Shown one piece after another: positions 1-8,164 of a stretch of DNA of 64,000 nt; the stretch's first letter is position 1, and every line of letters starts with the position of its first letter. The stretch spans positions 6,504 through 70,503 of the forward strand of contig JBCDLN010000001.1 in the NCBI GenBank assembly GCA_038745295.1, written 5' to 3'. Source of the stretch: Acuticoccus sp038745295. Its GTDB lineage: Bacteria; Pseudomonadota; Alphaproteobacteria; Rhizobiales; Amorphaceae. The notes beneath the pieces are model-generated. The model made no database searches, was not told where the DNA came from, and was given only the letters and a program-made list of their open reading frames with translations. The position numbers and the translations under genes are program-made.

Positions 1-1
1 C

Positions 2-1417
2 TTTGCTGGCGCCGCCGCACCCACAACGGCTGAAATGATCGCCGGCGCCGGCGGCGGGATCGTGAGCGCCAATTCAGCAACCCTCAACGGCAGCCCGCAA
101 AGCTTTGCCGGCGAGAGCTTGTCGGTCACCGTGACAGGCCTCTCGCCGGGCACCGCCTATGATGTGCACATGGTCTTTGTGGAGCGTGATCACAGCACCC
201 AAAGCGACCGCACAACGCTGTCAAACGTCGCCACCACCGGCGGCGTGACCAATGTCGCGCCGTCCTTCACAGCCTCTCCGACGATTTCAGGCGTCACAAC
301 AGAAGGCGAAACTCTGACCGTGGCCTACGCGGCGGCCGGCACACCAACACCTGCCGTCACGGTCCAGTGGCAAAATGGCGGGAGCGCCATTTCCGGAGCA
401 ACGTCTGACACGTACACGCTGACAGCGGCACAGGTTGGCGGCACGATCACCTGCGCCGTCACGCTCACCAACAGCGCCGGCAGCGTTTCTGAAACCGCGC
501 CGGGCGTTGGCCCAGTCCAAGTTGTGGTGAGCAACAGCGCGCCAGCCAACACCGCAGCGCCCGCGATCACAGGCACCTTCACCGAAGGCGAGACACTCAC
601 AGTCTCAAACGGCGACTGGACCGGCGTTCCCACGCCAACCTTTGCCTACCAATGGACCCGTGACGGGGTGGACATCAGCGGAGCGACGGCAAGCACCTAC
701 GCATTGGGGACCAGCGATGTGGGCGCGGTCGTGGATTGCGATGTAACGGCTGCGAACAGCGACGGCTCCGTCACGGTGAGCGCCACGGGTGATGGGTCGG
801 TCTCGGGAGCGGCTGGTGGCGGGTCTCCGACGATGACCTGGAACACCAACTTCAACACCCAAGAGATGACGTACTCCAATGGGGGCCGAACCGTGACCCA
901 TGCGATCAATTCGGGGACAGACCATCCGCGAGGGTCCGCCACGCTTCCAGAAACAGGCTTTTTCTATTGGGAGGTTCGGCACACGCCCGGCACCGGCAAC
1001 GATTTTGTCCGGTATGGTGTCTGTGACCCCGTTGCGATGGGCAAAGGGGCTGGCGCGAGCCCAGGCATTCAGTTCGCGGGCGTGGACTCCAACGCTATCG
1101 AGTATTCGCCATCAAACAGCATGGGCGGAGCGGCTCTCTCGGCCATTGATGGCGCCACCGTGGCGGTCGCGGTCGATATGACCAATCGCAAGATTTGGCT
1201 CAAATCGAACGCCGTGACCGGAACATGGAATGGCAACCATGCCGACGCGGGCGATGATACGCCAAAGACAGACAACACCGGCGGCTTCAGCATCGCTGGC
1301 CTTGTGAACGGCATCACCCCGTGTGTGTCAGCATTCGACGGCGCCGAGTTCACGCTTGTCGTTGATCCGTCAGAATTTATCGGTGCTGTGCCACCGGGCT
1401 ATGGCCCCGTCCCCTGA
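2..1417 (+). CDS. Ig-like/SPRY-like surface or tail-fibre-type protein, 5' end outside window
   Basis: The reading frame is open back to the first bases, so the first in-frame ATG (35) need not be the true start and the gene is probably cut by the window edge. About 470 residues are visible. An N-terminal stretch resembles a fibronectin/Ig-type beta-sandwich. It is followed by two related Ig-like repeats of about 80 residues (both carry an EGETLTV motif, a W or YQW strand and an SGAT turn). The C-terminal 190 residues resemble the SPRY/B30.2-like module of phage and bacterial surface proteins (FFYWEVR, VAVDMTNRKIWLK). No catalytic site is seen. A role in adhesion or carbohydrate binding is inferred from the architecture and the polysaccharide setting. 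Confidence 0.7.
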   Translation, partial: FAGAAAPTTAEMIAGAGGGIVSANSATLNGSPQSFAGESLSVTVTGLSPGTAYDVHMVFVERDHSTQSDRTTLSNVATTGGVTNVAPSFTASPTISGVTTEGETLTVAYAAAGTPTPAVTVQWQNGGSAISGATSDTYTLTAAQVGGTITCAVTLTNSAGSVSETAPGVGPVQVVVSNSAPANTAAPAITGTFTEGETLTVSNGDWTGVPTPTFAYQWTRDGVDISGATASTYALGTSDVGAVVDCDVTAANSDGSVTVSATGDGSVSGAAGGGSPTMTWNTNFNTQEMTYSNGGRTVTHAINSGTDHPRGSATLPETGFFYWEVRHTPGTGNDFVRYGVCDPVAMGKGAGASPGIQFAGVDSNAIEYSPSNSMGGAALSAIDGATVAVAVDMTNRKIWLKSNAVTGTWNGNHADAGDDTPKTDNTGGFSIAGLVNGITPCVSAFDGAEFTLVVDPSEFIGAVPPGYGPVP

Positions 1418-1522
1418 TCAAAGTCGTTAGTCCCGCACACTCTTGGCTGCCGGCGCGAATGGGCGACGCGCCGCACCAAACATATTCAGCCCCTTTGTCC
1501 CCGTCCGCTCACGGAGAAGCCG

Positions 1523-2815
1523 CTAGGCTGTGAAATTGGCTGCCGAGAGTGCCTTAACGTCATCGATCTTGGATTCAATCTGCGCCTTCAGTTCGTCCCG
1601 TTCAGCGATGAATTCGTCCAAACGAGCTGAGAAAACGCCATCCTCAAGCAGATCCTTGGCCGGCAAGAGGTACTTCTTATCAAATCCGAAATGCCGGAAG
1701 AGCCCTTCAGCTTTACCGCGATAAGAGAACATCATCGTCGGCACCAACACCCCAAGTGTTGCGATGGCAAGATGCATACGTCCGGTGAGTGTGGCATCCA
1801 GACTTGCAATAATGGATTTGAGATCTTCCGCTGGCAGTTCCTCAGATAGATTAAAGATGGCGTCCGGGTGCCGCTCTTGAATGATATCAAAAATGATACT
1901 GTGACAGTGGACATCTGCAGCTTCATCACGAAAGTCGTGGGCGAGCAGAATGACTTTCACGTTGCTTTTCTCGATGAGATCAATCAGGTCATTGGCCAAC
2001 GTGCGTGTCGCCTCGCCGATCTTGTCTCTTTGATTCAACGGCAAAAGTAATGGGTGGAAATTCACGCCGAGCACAAAGCTTCCGCCTGATCGCGCAGCCT
2101 CGATCCACTCGATATATTGTCGCGTTTTCTCGTTCACCGCGGACGGTTTCAGCATAAAGGCAGCATCGGCAACAAGGTTGGCGTTCACACCCATCTTCGT
2201 GATGAAACGCTCGTGGGAGACTGGGTCTCGAGAACAATAAACGATGCTTGGATGGGCAAATTGGTAAGCGTCCGCCAAATCTTTATAGGCCTCGTCCGAG
2301 CAACTAAACCCCAGAACTCTCGCTTCCGCACCCATACGGGCCGCTAAATCGACCACAGCCAGGAGGCGAATAGAGAAATTCGGATCAGCGTAGCCATCCA
2401 TCACATCCGCACCAAGCAGATAGATCGTCTTGGGAGGTGTTCTCTTCAAAAATTCAAAAGTTTCATGGACGAAATTTGAATATTTCACGCGCACCGGCTG
2501 CGTGCCTAACGCAACCGAATTGCGGTCTCCTTCGCTACCGACCGAGAGGATTTGGATCGTGGATGATGGGTCTGTTTGCCGGATATGATCAATTGTCACT
2601 TTGAGCATCGCTTCGTCGCCCTTCGAAGCCGTGACTAAGAGTGGGTCCGGCGGAACTATTAATACATCACGTTTGTCTCGAAAGCGTTCTGGATCCAATT
2701 TCTCGCGCTCGATGATGGCCTTCCATTCTTTGAATGTTTGGCTGAACTGGTTTTTTAATCGCCAATCCCGCACGCCAAATTTTCGATATGCCATCCTCAA
2801 CACGTCACGTGTCAT
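1523..2815 (-). CDS. Polysaccharide pyruvyl transferase family protein
   Basis: Predicted to add a ketal-linked pyruvate from phosphoenolpyruvate to a sugar of a surface polysaccharide (WcaK/CsaB-like family). Visible family marks are the SRDPVSHE stretch near residue 195, a glycine-rich TGRMHLAIAT block near residue 345 and the following SYRGK, which match the GT-B-like fold of the family. The full frame could start at a GTG (2824). The ATG at 2815 is preferred because an AGG lies about 8 bases upstream. The gene is visibly less GC-rich than its neighbours, suggesting acquisition from another source. It stands alone, between the surface protein and the partition genes. The acceptor sugar cannot be told. 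Confidence 0.8.
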   Translation of the reverse strand: MTRDVLRMAYRKFGVRDWRLKNQFSQTFKEWKAIIEREKLDPERFRDKRDVLIVPPDPLLVTASKGDEAMLKVTIDHIRQTDPSSTIQILSVGSEGDRNSVALGTQPVRVKYSNFVHETFEFLKRTPPKTIYLLGADVMDGYADPNFSIRLLAVVDLAARMGAEARVLGFSCSDEAYKDLADAYQFAHPSIVYCSRDPVSHERFITKMGVNANLVADAAFMLKPSAVNEKTRQYIEWIEAARSGGSFVLGVNFHPLLLPLNQRDKIGEATRTLANDLIDLIEKSNVKVILLAHDFRDEAADVHCHSIIFDIIQERHPDAIFNLSEELPAEDLKSIIASLDATLTGRMHLAIATLGVLVPTMMFSYRGKAEGLFRHFGFDKKYLLPAKDLLEDGVFSARLDEFIAERDELKAQIESKIDDVKALSAANFTA

Positions 2816-3094
2816 ACCATACACCTGTTTTGACTATCCCAAATCAGAAGCCCGAGATGAGTACTTGAAGACGATCACATGGTATGGAACGTACGACTTG
2901 GTCTGGGTGGCAGAGCGAATGCTCGGGCGGGTGCCACTTGCTCCTCGACGGTGGTGGAAGTCAAGTTCCCTTGAGTGGGAGGCAGGCGGTCACTGTGATC
3001 CCTTTGAATACAAGGGATTATTCAAGGCTTCAGAATAAGACTGATACCCTAGGGATCTTGTCCGGAGATGTTGCAGACAACCTTCCCCTCAGGC

Positions 3095-4069
3095 CTAGAG
3101 TGCGCGGATTTTAGTGGGGTTGGCCGCTGGCGGCGGGCGGTTGCCATATTCGGCAAGCAGCATCGCGATGCGCTCTTCCAAGAAGGCCGCGAAGCCTGGC
3201 GCAGCACGCTCATTGATGGTGATACGCGTGGTCCCGGATCCATGGGTGATCACCACCGGCCGCCCCGCTCTAGGGTCCGGCTCCTTCGGGGTCTCGCGCG
3301 GGGCGGAGAGGGCTTCGAGCGCTAAGAGCAACGCTTTGAAACGGGCATCGCTGCCGCTGTCGCCGCCGGGCATGCCTTCAGCGGCGGCTTCAAGTGCCTC
3401 AAAAGCGGCCCGCTCACCGTGGGCTTTGATGAGCCCCACCAGTTTCAGCCAGCGAGGCCTGCCGGCTTTCGGCGCACGACCGATTTTCGCCGCCAGCCCC
3501 TCGGGAAGGCCATGGGCGACGGCGAGAAGGCGCGCGAGCTCCGTCTTGTCGATATTGAGGGCCTGACCGACAACGGTGCGTGTCATGCCAAGGCTTGTGA
3601 GGGCGGCCGCGAACTCGGCCCGCTCGATGAAGGTGAGGTCCCGACGCTCATTATTTTCCCGGCCCTGCGCCAGCACCAGCGCCTCATCGTCGAGGCTACG
3701 GACAATGGCGCGCACAGGCCGGCCAAGGCGGCGACAAGCCTGCCAGCGGCGATGGCCGTAGGCGATTTGGTAGCGGTCCGGATTGTCAGGGTGCGGGCGC
3801 AAGAGGATCGGCACCAGCTGGCCGCCGGTCTCAATGCTCGCGGCAAGCTCGTCAATATGGGCCGCGCCGGCTTGATCGAGACGGTCACGCACGAACGAGG
3901 GATCAATGGTCTCCGGATCGACCTCCACCACACGCTCGGCCCGCTCGCTCTCCATGAGTGCGAGGCCCATGGTGCGCACCGCACCCGCGCGCACGGCCCG
4001 TGTGGGACCCTCGGTGTCAGACTCAGCCACTTTGAGGAGCCGTTCCATGGCAAGGCGCCGCTTGGTCAT
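3095..4069 (-). CDS. repB: Plasmid partitioning protein RepB (ParB family)
   Basis: Centromere-binding protein of a type Ia partition system. It binds parS palindromes and loads on DNA as a CTP-dependent clamp (known for the family). The N-domain has the GHRRWQA box (residues 105-111) and the ENNERRDLTFIERA box (138-151). A helix-turn-helix follows (about 156-185) and a C-terminal dimerisation region. Length (324 residues) is normal. The ATG is preceded by AAGGAG with 7-base spacing. It lies 67 bases downstream of the ParA gene on the same strand, and a parS-like palindrome sits in the gap, as in many repABC-type modules. The 280 bases beyond the stop hold no gene, only a weak inverted repeat near 3001-3028. 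Confidence 0.93.
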   Translation of the reverse strand: MTKRRLAMERLLKVAESDTEGPTRAVRAGAVRTMGLALMESERAERVVEVDPETIDPSFVRDRLDQAGAAHIDELAASIETGGQLVPILLRPHPDNPDRYQIAYGHRRWQACRRLGRPVRAIVRSLDDEALVLAQGRENNERRDLTFIERAEFAAALTSLGMTRTVVGQALNIDKTELARLLAVAHGLPEGLAAKIGRAPKAGRPRWLKLVGLIKAHGERAAFEALEAAAEGMPGGDSGSDARFKALLLALEALSAPRETPKEPDPRAGRPVVITHGSGTTRITINERAAPGFAAFLEERIAMLLAEYGNRPPPAANPTKIRAL

Positions 4070-4101
4070 GCGCTGGCTCCTTGGCTGTGCGTGACGGCCT
4101 G

Positions 4102-4117
4102 GTTGACACCTGCCAAC
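4102..4117. promoter_or_regulatory. parS-like centromere site 1
   Basis: The 16-mer GTTGACACCTGCCAAC lies between parA and parB. It agrees with the repABC parS consensus GTTNNCNGCNGNNAAC at all fixed positions but one (CC in place of GC at the centre). Position and symmetry support a ParB-binding site. Two related sites occur at 5590 and 28098. Confidence 0.7.
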
Positions 4118-4136
4118 GGCGTTGCGGAGCGGGCAC

Positions 4137-5378
4137 TCATTCGGCCGCCTCCAGCATGGTGGGCCGGCGCTCGAACACGGAGCGGATCAGCGCTTCGATC
4201 TCGCCGTTCACCGCATCGAGACTTTCAACGGCCCGGTCGTAGGTGCTGCGGGTCATGCCCTCGCGGCCGACCTCGTAGAGGGTCTGTTTGGAAAGGCCTG
4301 CATCGGCGAGCGCTGTGGACTTTACCATCGCGTTGGTGAGAACGCGCTCGCCGAACAGGCTGCGCAGGAAGCCCGCCACCTGCGCCTGCGGCCCGTCGCG
4401 GGGCTCAAAGCGGGTGAGGACGTAGCGGAAAAAGTCGAGCTCCACCCGGGCGCCGGCTTTTTCGACCACCGCCATCAGGTCGGCGGTCATGAGCAAAAAC
4501 TGGCTCATGGACGCCACATCCAGCATCTGCGGATGGACCGTCACGAGCACACCTGTCGCAGCGCAAAGGGCGCCGAGCGTCAAGAAGCCGAGTTGCGGCG
4601 GGCAATCGATGACGACGACGTCGTAGTCGGTGATGACACCGTCGAGCGTGGTCGCAATGCGGGTGTAAAACGGCGTTTGCTTCGCGCCCCGTTCCAGCAA
4701 AACCCGCGGGGTTTCGTGCTCGAACTCGTGGAGTTCCAAATTGCCAGCGATGAGGTCGAGGCCCGGAAAGTAGGTTTTGCGAATCACATCGCGCACCGGA
4801 CGCGGGTCGTCGTAGCGGATCGCGCCATAGAGCGTTTCGCCGACGCCCACATCGGTCTCAGGCTGGTGGCCAAAAAGGCTTGAGAGCGAGGCTTGCGGGT
4901 CGAGGTCGACCGCCAGCACCCGAAACCCTTTGAGCGCCAGATGCTGGGCAAGGTGGGCCGTGGTCGTGGTTTTTCCGCTGCCGCCCTTAAAGTTCGCGAC
5001 CGCGATCACCTGGGCGGGCGTTCCCGGCGCCCGGTTGGGAAGGGCGACGCGCGCTTTCGGGCCGCCCTTCTTGGCGAGGTATTCGCGCAAAATATTGATA
5101 TTTTGGAGCGAATAGGCGTTTCGGTTGCCCGACAAACGCTCCGGCTGCGGCCCTTCACCGGCCCGCGACAAGTGCCGCAGATAGCTGTCGGTGACTCCCA
5201 AAAGCTTGGCAGTTTCGGTGCTGGTGAAGAGGCGCAGCGCCTTCTTCTCATCGGGCTGAAAAAGTTCGCTGCGCAGCCGTGTGATTTGCGCCGACAGGGC
5301 CTCGGCATCGCTTTGGACAGCGTCAAAACCGACACCGCCTGTGGTGTCCGCCGATCCGCCTGATGATCCGAAGACCAT
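4137..5378 (-). CDS. repA: Plasmid partitioning ATPase RepA (ParA family)
   Basis: Walker-type ATPase that moves ParB-bound plasmid copies over the nucleoid and represses its own operon (family knowledge). Residues 50-73 form a MerR-like helix-turn-helix, a feature of the long ParA class that binds its own operator. The deviant Walker A motif KGGSGKTT is at 131-138, the switch I-type motif (DLDPQAS) near 158-164, and Walker B (VVVIDCPPQLG) follows. Length (413) is typical of the RepA of repABC-like modules. GGAGG stands a few bases before the ATG. First gene of the parAB operon. The upstream region holds a short direct repeat (5404-5433) and a second parS-like site. The name RepA here is the partition protein, not the replication initiator at 8165. 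Confidence 0.94.
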   Translation of the reverse strand: MVFGSSGGSADTTGGVGFDAVQSDAEALSAQITRLRSELFQPDEKKALRLFTSTETAKLLGVTDSYLRHLSRAGEGPQPERLSGNRNAYSLQNINILREYLAKKGGPKARVALPNRAPGTPAQVIAVANFKGGSGKTTTTAHLAQHLALKGFRVLAVDLDPQASLSSLFGHQPETDVGVGETLYGAIRYDDPRPVRDVIRKTYFPGLDLIAGNLELHEFEHETPRVLLERGAKQTPFYTRIATTLDGVITDYDVVVIDCPPQLGFLTLGALCAATGVLVTVHPQMLDVASMSQFLLMTADLMAVVEKAGARVELDFFRYVLTRFEPRDGPQAQVAGFLRSLFGERVLTNAMVKSTALADAGLSKQTLYEVGREGMTRSTYDRAVESLDAVNGEIEALIRSVFERRPTMLEAAE

Positions 5379-5403
5379 GGTGGCCCTCCGTGTTGCGCGC
5401 CAC

Positions 5404-5433
5404 GCGGTTGATTCGTGTTCCGCGGTTGATTCG
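5404..5433. repeat. Direct repeat in the parA leader, candidate operator
   Basis: GCGGTTGATTCG occurs twice, starting at 5404 and 5422, an 18-base period, just upstream of parA. ParA proteins with an N-terminal helix-turn-helix usually autorepress from such sites. The assignment is by position only. Confidence 0.4.
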
Positions 5434-5589
5434 CGGCACGGCGCTGTTCACGCAAACCGCGTCGGTGACTCTGCATCTGCGTGAATGCTTCCTACGCCGT
5501 CACACCCTAACGATTCGTGACTGGCGCAACAGACTGCGCGTTCGACGACACACAGCTCCGTTGTTTTGCCGCTTTCACCGCAAAAAGGA

Positions 5590-5605
5590 CTTGACAGGTG
5601 TCAAC
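5590..5605. promoter_or_regulatory. parS-like centromere site 2
   Basis: CTTGACAGGTGTCAAC is an imperfect 16-base palindrome containing the near-perfect core TTGACAGGTGTCAA. It differs from GTTNNCNGCNGNNAAC at the first base and at the centre. It lies upstream of parA and beside the iteron origin, a usual place for parS. Confidence 0.65.
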
Positions 5606-5689
5606 GTTTGTCCGTCGGGGCCGAGCAACACCTCAGTCTTTGTCCGATCAACACCCGATGGCGTGGTGTGAAGACCATGCGGCTGAGGC

Positions 5690-6111
5690 GTTTGACTCTT
5701 CATTTTTGTCAAACATTTTTGGCCGCGCAGCGGTTTTAAAGGTTTTTCTAGTTTTTCTCTTAGGTTTTAGGGAAGCGATCGGGCCGAAGATTCAAGCGCT
5801 TGGAGGGGGTGTTCGGCACCGAAGTACGGCTTTGACGGAACGATGTACGCGTTTGACGGAACGATGTACGCCATTTTCGGACCGAAGTACGGTTCGGTGA
5901 AAAGTGCCAAAACCCCTTTGTCGCGAATCGTTTGGCCGTTTTTGTCATGACGGGGTGGAGGACTGAAGTACGCCGTTTTTGTCATGGCGAAGCCGAATCG
6001 GTCGAACTGTGAGGCGGACTGAAGTACGGCGTTTTGGGCAAGATGGGCCGGCGAACGAGGGCGTAGCTGGGGGCAGCACAATAAAACGGACCAAACGGAT
6101 ATTCTCGGGAT
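5690..6111. other. Putative origin of replication (AT-rich tract plus iterons)
   Basis: This gene-free stretch between parA and the ATP-grasp gene starts with a visibly AT-rich segment rich in T-runs (about 5695-5770), a candidate unwinding element. It continues with six iteron-like repeats (listed separately). A second short motif, CCGTTTTTGTCATG, occurs at about 5936 and 5973. RPA-type initiators act at iteron origins near their own gene. The initiator gene here starts at 9403, about 3.3 kb away, after what looks like a local rearrangement. Functional proof is lacking. Confidence 0.7.
5817..6035. repeat. Iteron array, six copies around a GTACG core
   Basis: The core (GAA or GAT followed by GTACGSC) recurs with GTACG starting at 5824, 5845, 5866, 5887, 5968 and 6024. 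The first four are spaced exactly 21 bases, two turns of the helix, so bound initiator would line up on one face. The flanks are also conserved (GGAAC, GGACC or GGACT before the core, a T-rich run after). The last two copies are spaced 81 and 56 bases. This is the pattern of plasmid initiator-binding iterons. Confidence 0.8.
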
Positions 6112-6909
6112 CTATCGAAGAGGCGACTGATCGATAGCCATACTGTCGATTGCAGCGACGAGTTTGGTTAAGTCTGCATCGTAAAAACCTGCCGCGTTGA
6201 TGCAATTTGTCTCTAGAAGGTGAAGCCCAGATTCAGCGCGGCAAATATCCATGACGTACGCGGGCGCAAAGTCTGGATTTAGATTGACTAGTCGTTTCGC
6301 AAACTCACGCACGTCGTCGTCGATTTCGGAGCGGTAGATAATACGTGACCCTTCTTTGTAGATCGAGTAGGTCACGATTTCTTCTCTCACAATCCAGAGC
6401 CGCCACTCTTTGTAGATGCGAGCTGGCCGAGTCAGCATAAGCATAGTGTCGTGTCTCAGGGAGCCACGGGGGATTTCGTCTTCCTTCAGCGCCATCACCT
6501 TCTCTGCAATGTCGCGTACCTCCGATGTTGCCGTGACTCGTCCAGGATACTCTTTGTTGTCTGAGACAGGGCGGACAAACCAAGTTGCCTCCCCGCGCAA
6601 CTTTGCCGGAACATCCTCAACCCTCAAAAACAGAGCGTCCGGCCCGTTGAGCATGAACGGCTGCCACGGCTCTTCAAAAACAAACGGCCTAAGCTTGAAC
6701 ACGCCAGGTCGGTAACCGTGGACTTCGGCGTTCCTCCAAAGTGTGTAGGACCCGAACATGATGACGCTATTTGGATCTGTGATCTCTGGAGGTGGGATCA
6801 GGTCTCCCACGAACGGAACGACTTTGTGCATCGAGTACCGGATGCCCAGTCGATCCAGTGCTGCGGCTAGTCTAGGGGTGTCTTCGAATTCCTGGAGAAT
6901 CCAATGCAT
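6112..6909 (-). CDS. ATP-grasp protein of the R2K (DUF4343-like) type
   Basis: Probable ATP-dependent ligase of the ATP-grasp fold. The N-terminal MHWILQ start, FVRPVSDNK near the middle, the EWRLWIV strand, and the C-terminal VMDICRAESGLHLLETNCINAAGFY metal/ATP-binding segment (residues D, E and N) match the R2K group, thought to join amino acids or peptides to a partner. The frame is open to a TTG (6945) and an ATG (6927). The ATG at 6909 is preferred, with AGG 9 bases upstream and the family-like MHWILQ beginning. GC is lower than in its neighbours. It is an orphan between the origin and a decayed replication gene; the substrate is unknown. Confidence 0.65.
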   Translation of the reverse strand: MHWILQEFEDTPRLAAALDRLGIRYSMHKVVPFVGDLIPPPEITDPNSVIMFGSYTLWRNAEVHGYRPGVFKLRPFVFEEPWQPFMLNGPDALFLRVEDVPAKLRGEATWFVRPVSDNKEYPGRVTATSEVRDIAEKVMALKEDEIPRGSLRHDTMLMLTRPARIYKEWRLWIVREEIVTYSIYKEGSRIIYRSEIDDDVREFAKRLVNLNPDFAPAYVMDICRAESGLHLLETNCINAAGFYDADLTKLVAAIDSMAIDQSPLR

Positions 6910-7014
6910 GAGATCTAACCTGCACATTCCACGCTTCGAACCCAAGAGCTGGAAGCGGGCTTCCAGGAAGATCGCAAAAACGACCGTTTTTGCGAAACCG
7001 TTAGCCGCGCCCTG

Positions 7015-7317
7015 CCGCTACGCCGCCTCTGGGTCCGAGCGGCGGACCATGTGGAGGACTGGCCCGCGTTTGCCGGGCTTGAGTGTCAGGAAGTAGTCCG
7101 GGTTCAGCGTCAGGATCGTCGGCTTGCCCTCAGGCTACACCACACCGTCATAGGCCCATCGGGGGAGGTCGATTTCCACGGCGTCGCTCTCAGTGCGCGA
7201 GACCACCTTGTCGCGCCCGATCAGCGGAAAAGATTGGGTCTCGCGCCGCGTGTCGCCGGACGAGTTGGTGATTTTGATGCGGGCCGATCACCCCGTCCTG
7301 CCGCACCTTGGAGAGCG
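7015..7317 (-). pseudogene. Decayed second copy of the replication initiator gene 3' end
   Basis: This stretch repeats the intact initiator gene at 8165-9403 in the same orientation. 7015-7090 matches 8162-8237, including the stop codon. 7086 to about 7283 matches 8422 to about 8628. 7286-7317 matches 8903-8934. Between the blocks there are deletions (189 bases between the first two, a smaller 9-base loss, and roughly 270 bases before the last). Many point differences remain, so the copy is old and non-functional. Open frames on the opposite strand here are shadows. Confidence 0.85.
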
Positions 7318-7404
7318 ATCGCCGCGGCGCGCGCAAAAATGCGTCGATATTTGATCTTCCCTGAGGGCAGGCCACAGGAAAACGGCCTTCACCCCGAGGT
7401 TCCA

Positions 7405-8067
7405 TCATTTTTTGGCGTGCGTCTCTTTCAAACGCTGCATCGACCAACGCACCACGCCGCCGGTCCAGATCAATCCGAGCAATCCACCCAGATACACATT
7501 CATCGCGCCCCCCGGTGCAATGAAGCCCGACACGCCAAAGATGGTCACGGTCTCGATCGCCTGTTCCAGCCCGAACACAATGCTGAGCCAGGCCAACCAG
7601 GCCGGAACCATCTTGTGCTCGCCGAAGCCAAGGGCGGCCACGGCCAGCGCCATCGCCGTCGTTGAGGCATTGACCAGCGGCCCCCAGAAGGCGGCGATCG
7701 CAAAAATCACCCGCGCTGAACCTTCCGAAAGCCCACTGGGGTGATAGGCGAGACCGGCCCAGATCCAGGCCTGAACCTGCGCCGTCAACGCAAAGCCCAG
7801 AACACCGGCAAAAAACACATAACGATGGGGCGGGGGCAGCAACGCGGACACCTGGCCGGCAAAGATCATCAAACCCAGCGACACACACGCCGAAGCCCAG
7901 GCATAGGTTTTGGCGTTCATGCCGTTGTTGGTGAACCAATCAACAATGTCTGCCCCGGTCGACTCAATTGTTGGGACGGAGCCGCCAAGCGCAATGAAGC
8001 TGAACACATAAAACGCTCCCGTCAGAAGGATGTTGATGAGCAGAAATCTCTGCGGCGTTATTTTCAT
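7405..8067 (-). CDS. Small multi-pass membrane protein of unknown function
   Basis: 220 residues with an N-terminal hydrophobic segment (about 8-28) and several further membrane spans, ending in a basic tail. It is strongly alanine/glycine-rich and has no catalytic motif I recognise. The overall look is of small DUF-type inner-membrane proteins. It lies between the decayed and the intact copy of the initiator gene, in the same orientation, and so may have been carried in by the recombination that duplicated that gene. ATG start with only a weak ribosome site. Product function unknown. Confidence 0.6.
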   Translation of the reverse strand: MKITPQRFLLINILLTGAFYVFSFIALGGSVPTIESTGADIVDWFTNNGMNAKTYAWASACVSLGLMIFAGQVSALLPPPHRYVFFAGVLGFALTAQVQAWIWAGLAYHPSGLSEGSARVIFAIAAFWGPLVNASTTAMALAVAALGFGEHKMVPAWLAWLSIVFGLEQAIETVTIFGVSGFIAPGGAMNVYLGGLLGLIWTGGVVRWSMQRLKETHAKK

Positions 8068-8164
8068 CTGTTTGCCTGTTCTTTGGGGGTGTCGCCAATC
8101 GTCTTGCGGGTCTGTTCAAAGGCAAATTACACTCACCCAAACCGTCCGCGGTTGTTGCCGACCG

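Noticed and set aside
3419..4339. 306-codon plus-strand frame over parB and parA
   Set aside because: Shadow of the partition genes; no ribosome site and no protein-like motif.
7051..7665. 204-codon plus-strand frame over the initiator remnant
   Set aside because: Antisense of the decayed copy and the membrane-protein gene; no motif of its own.
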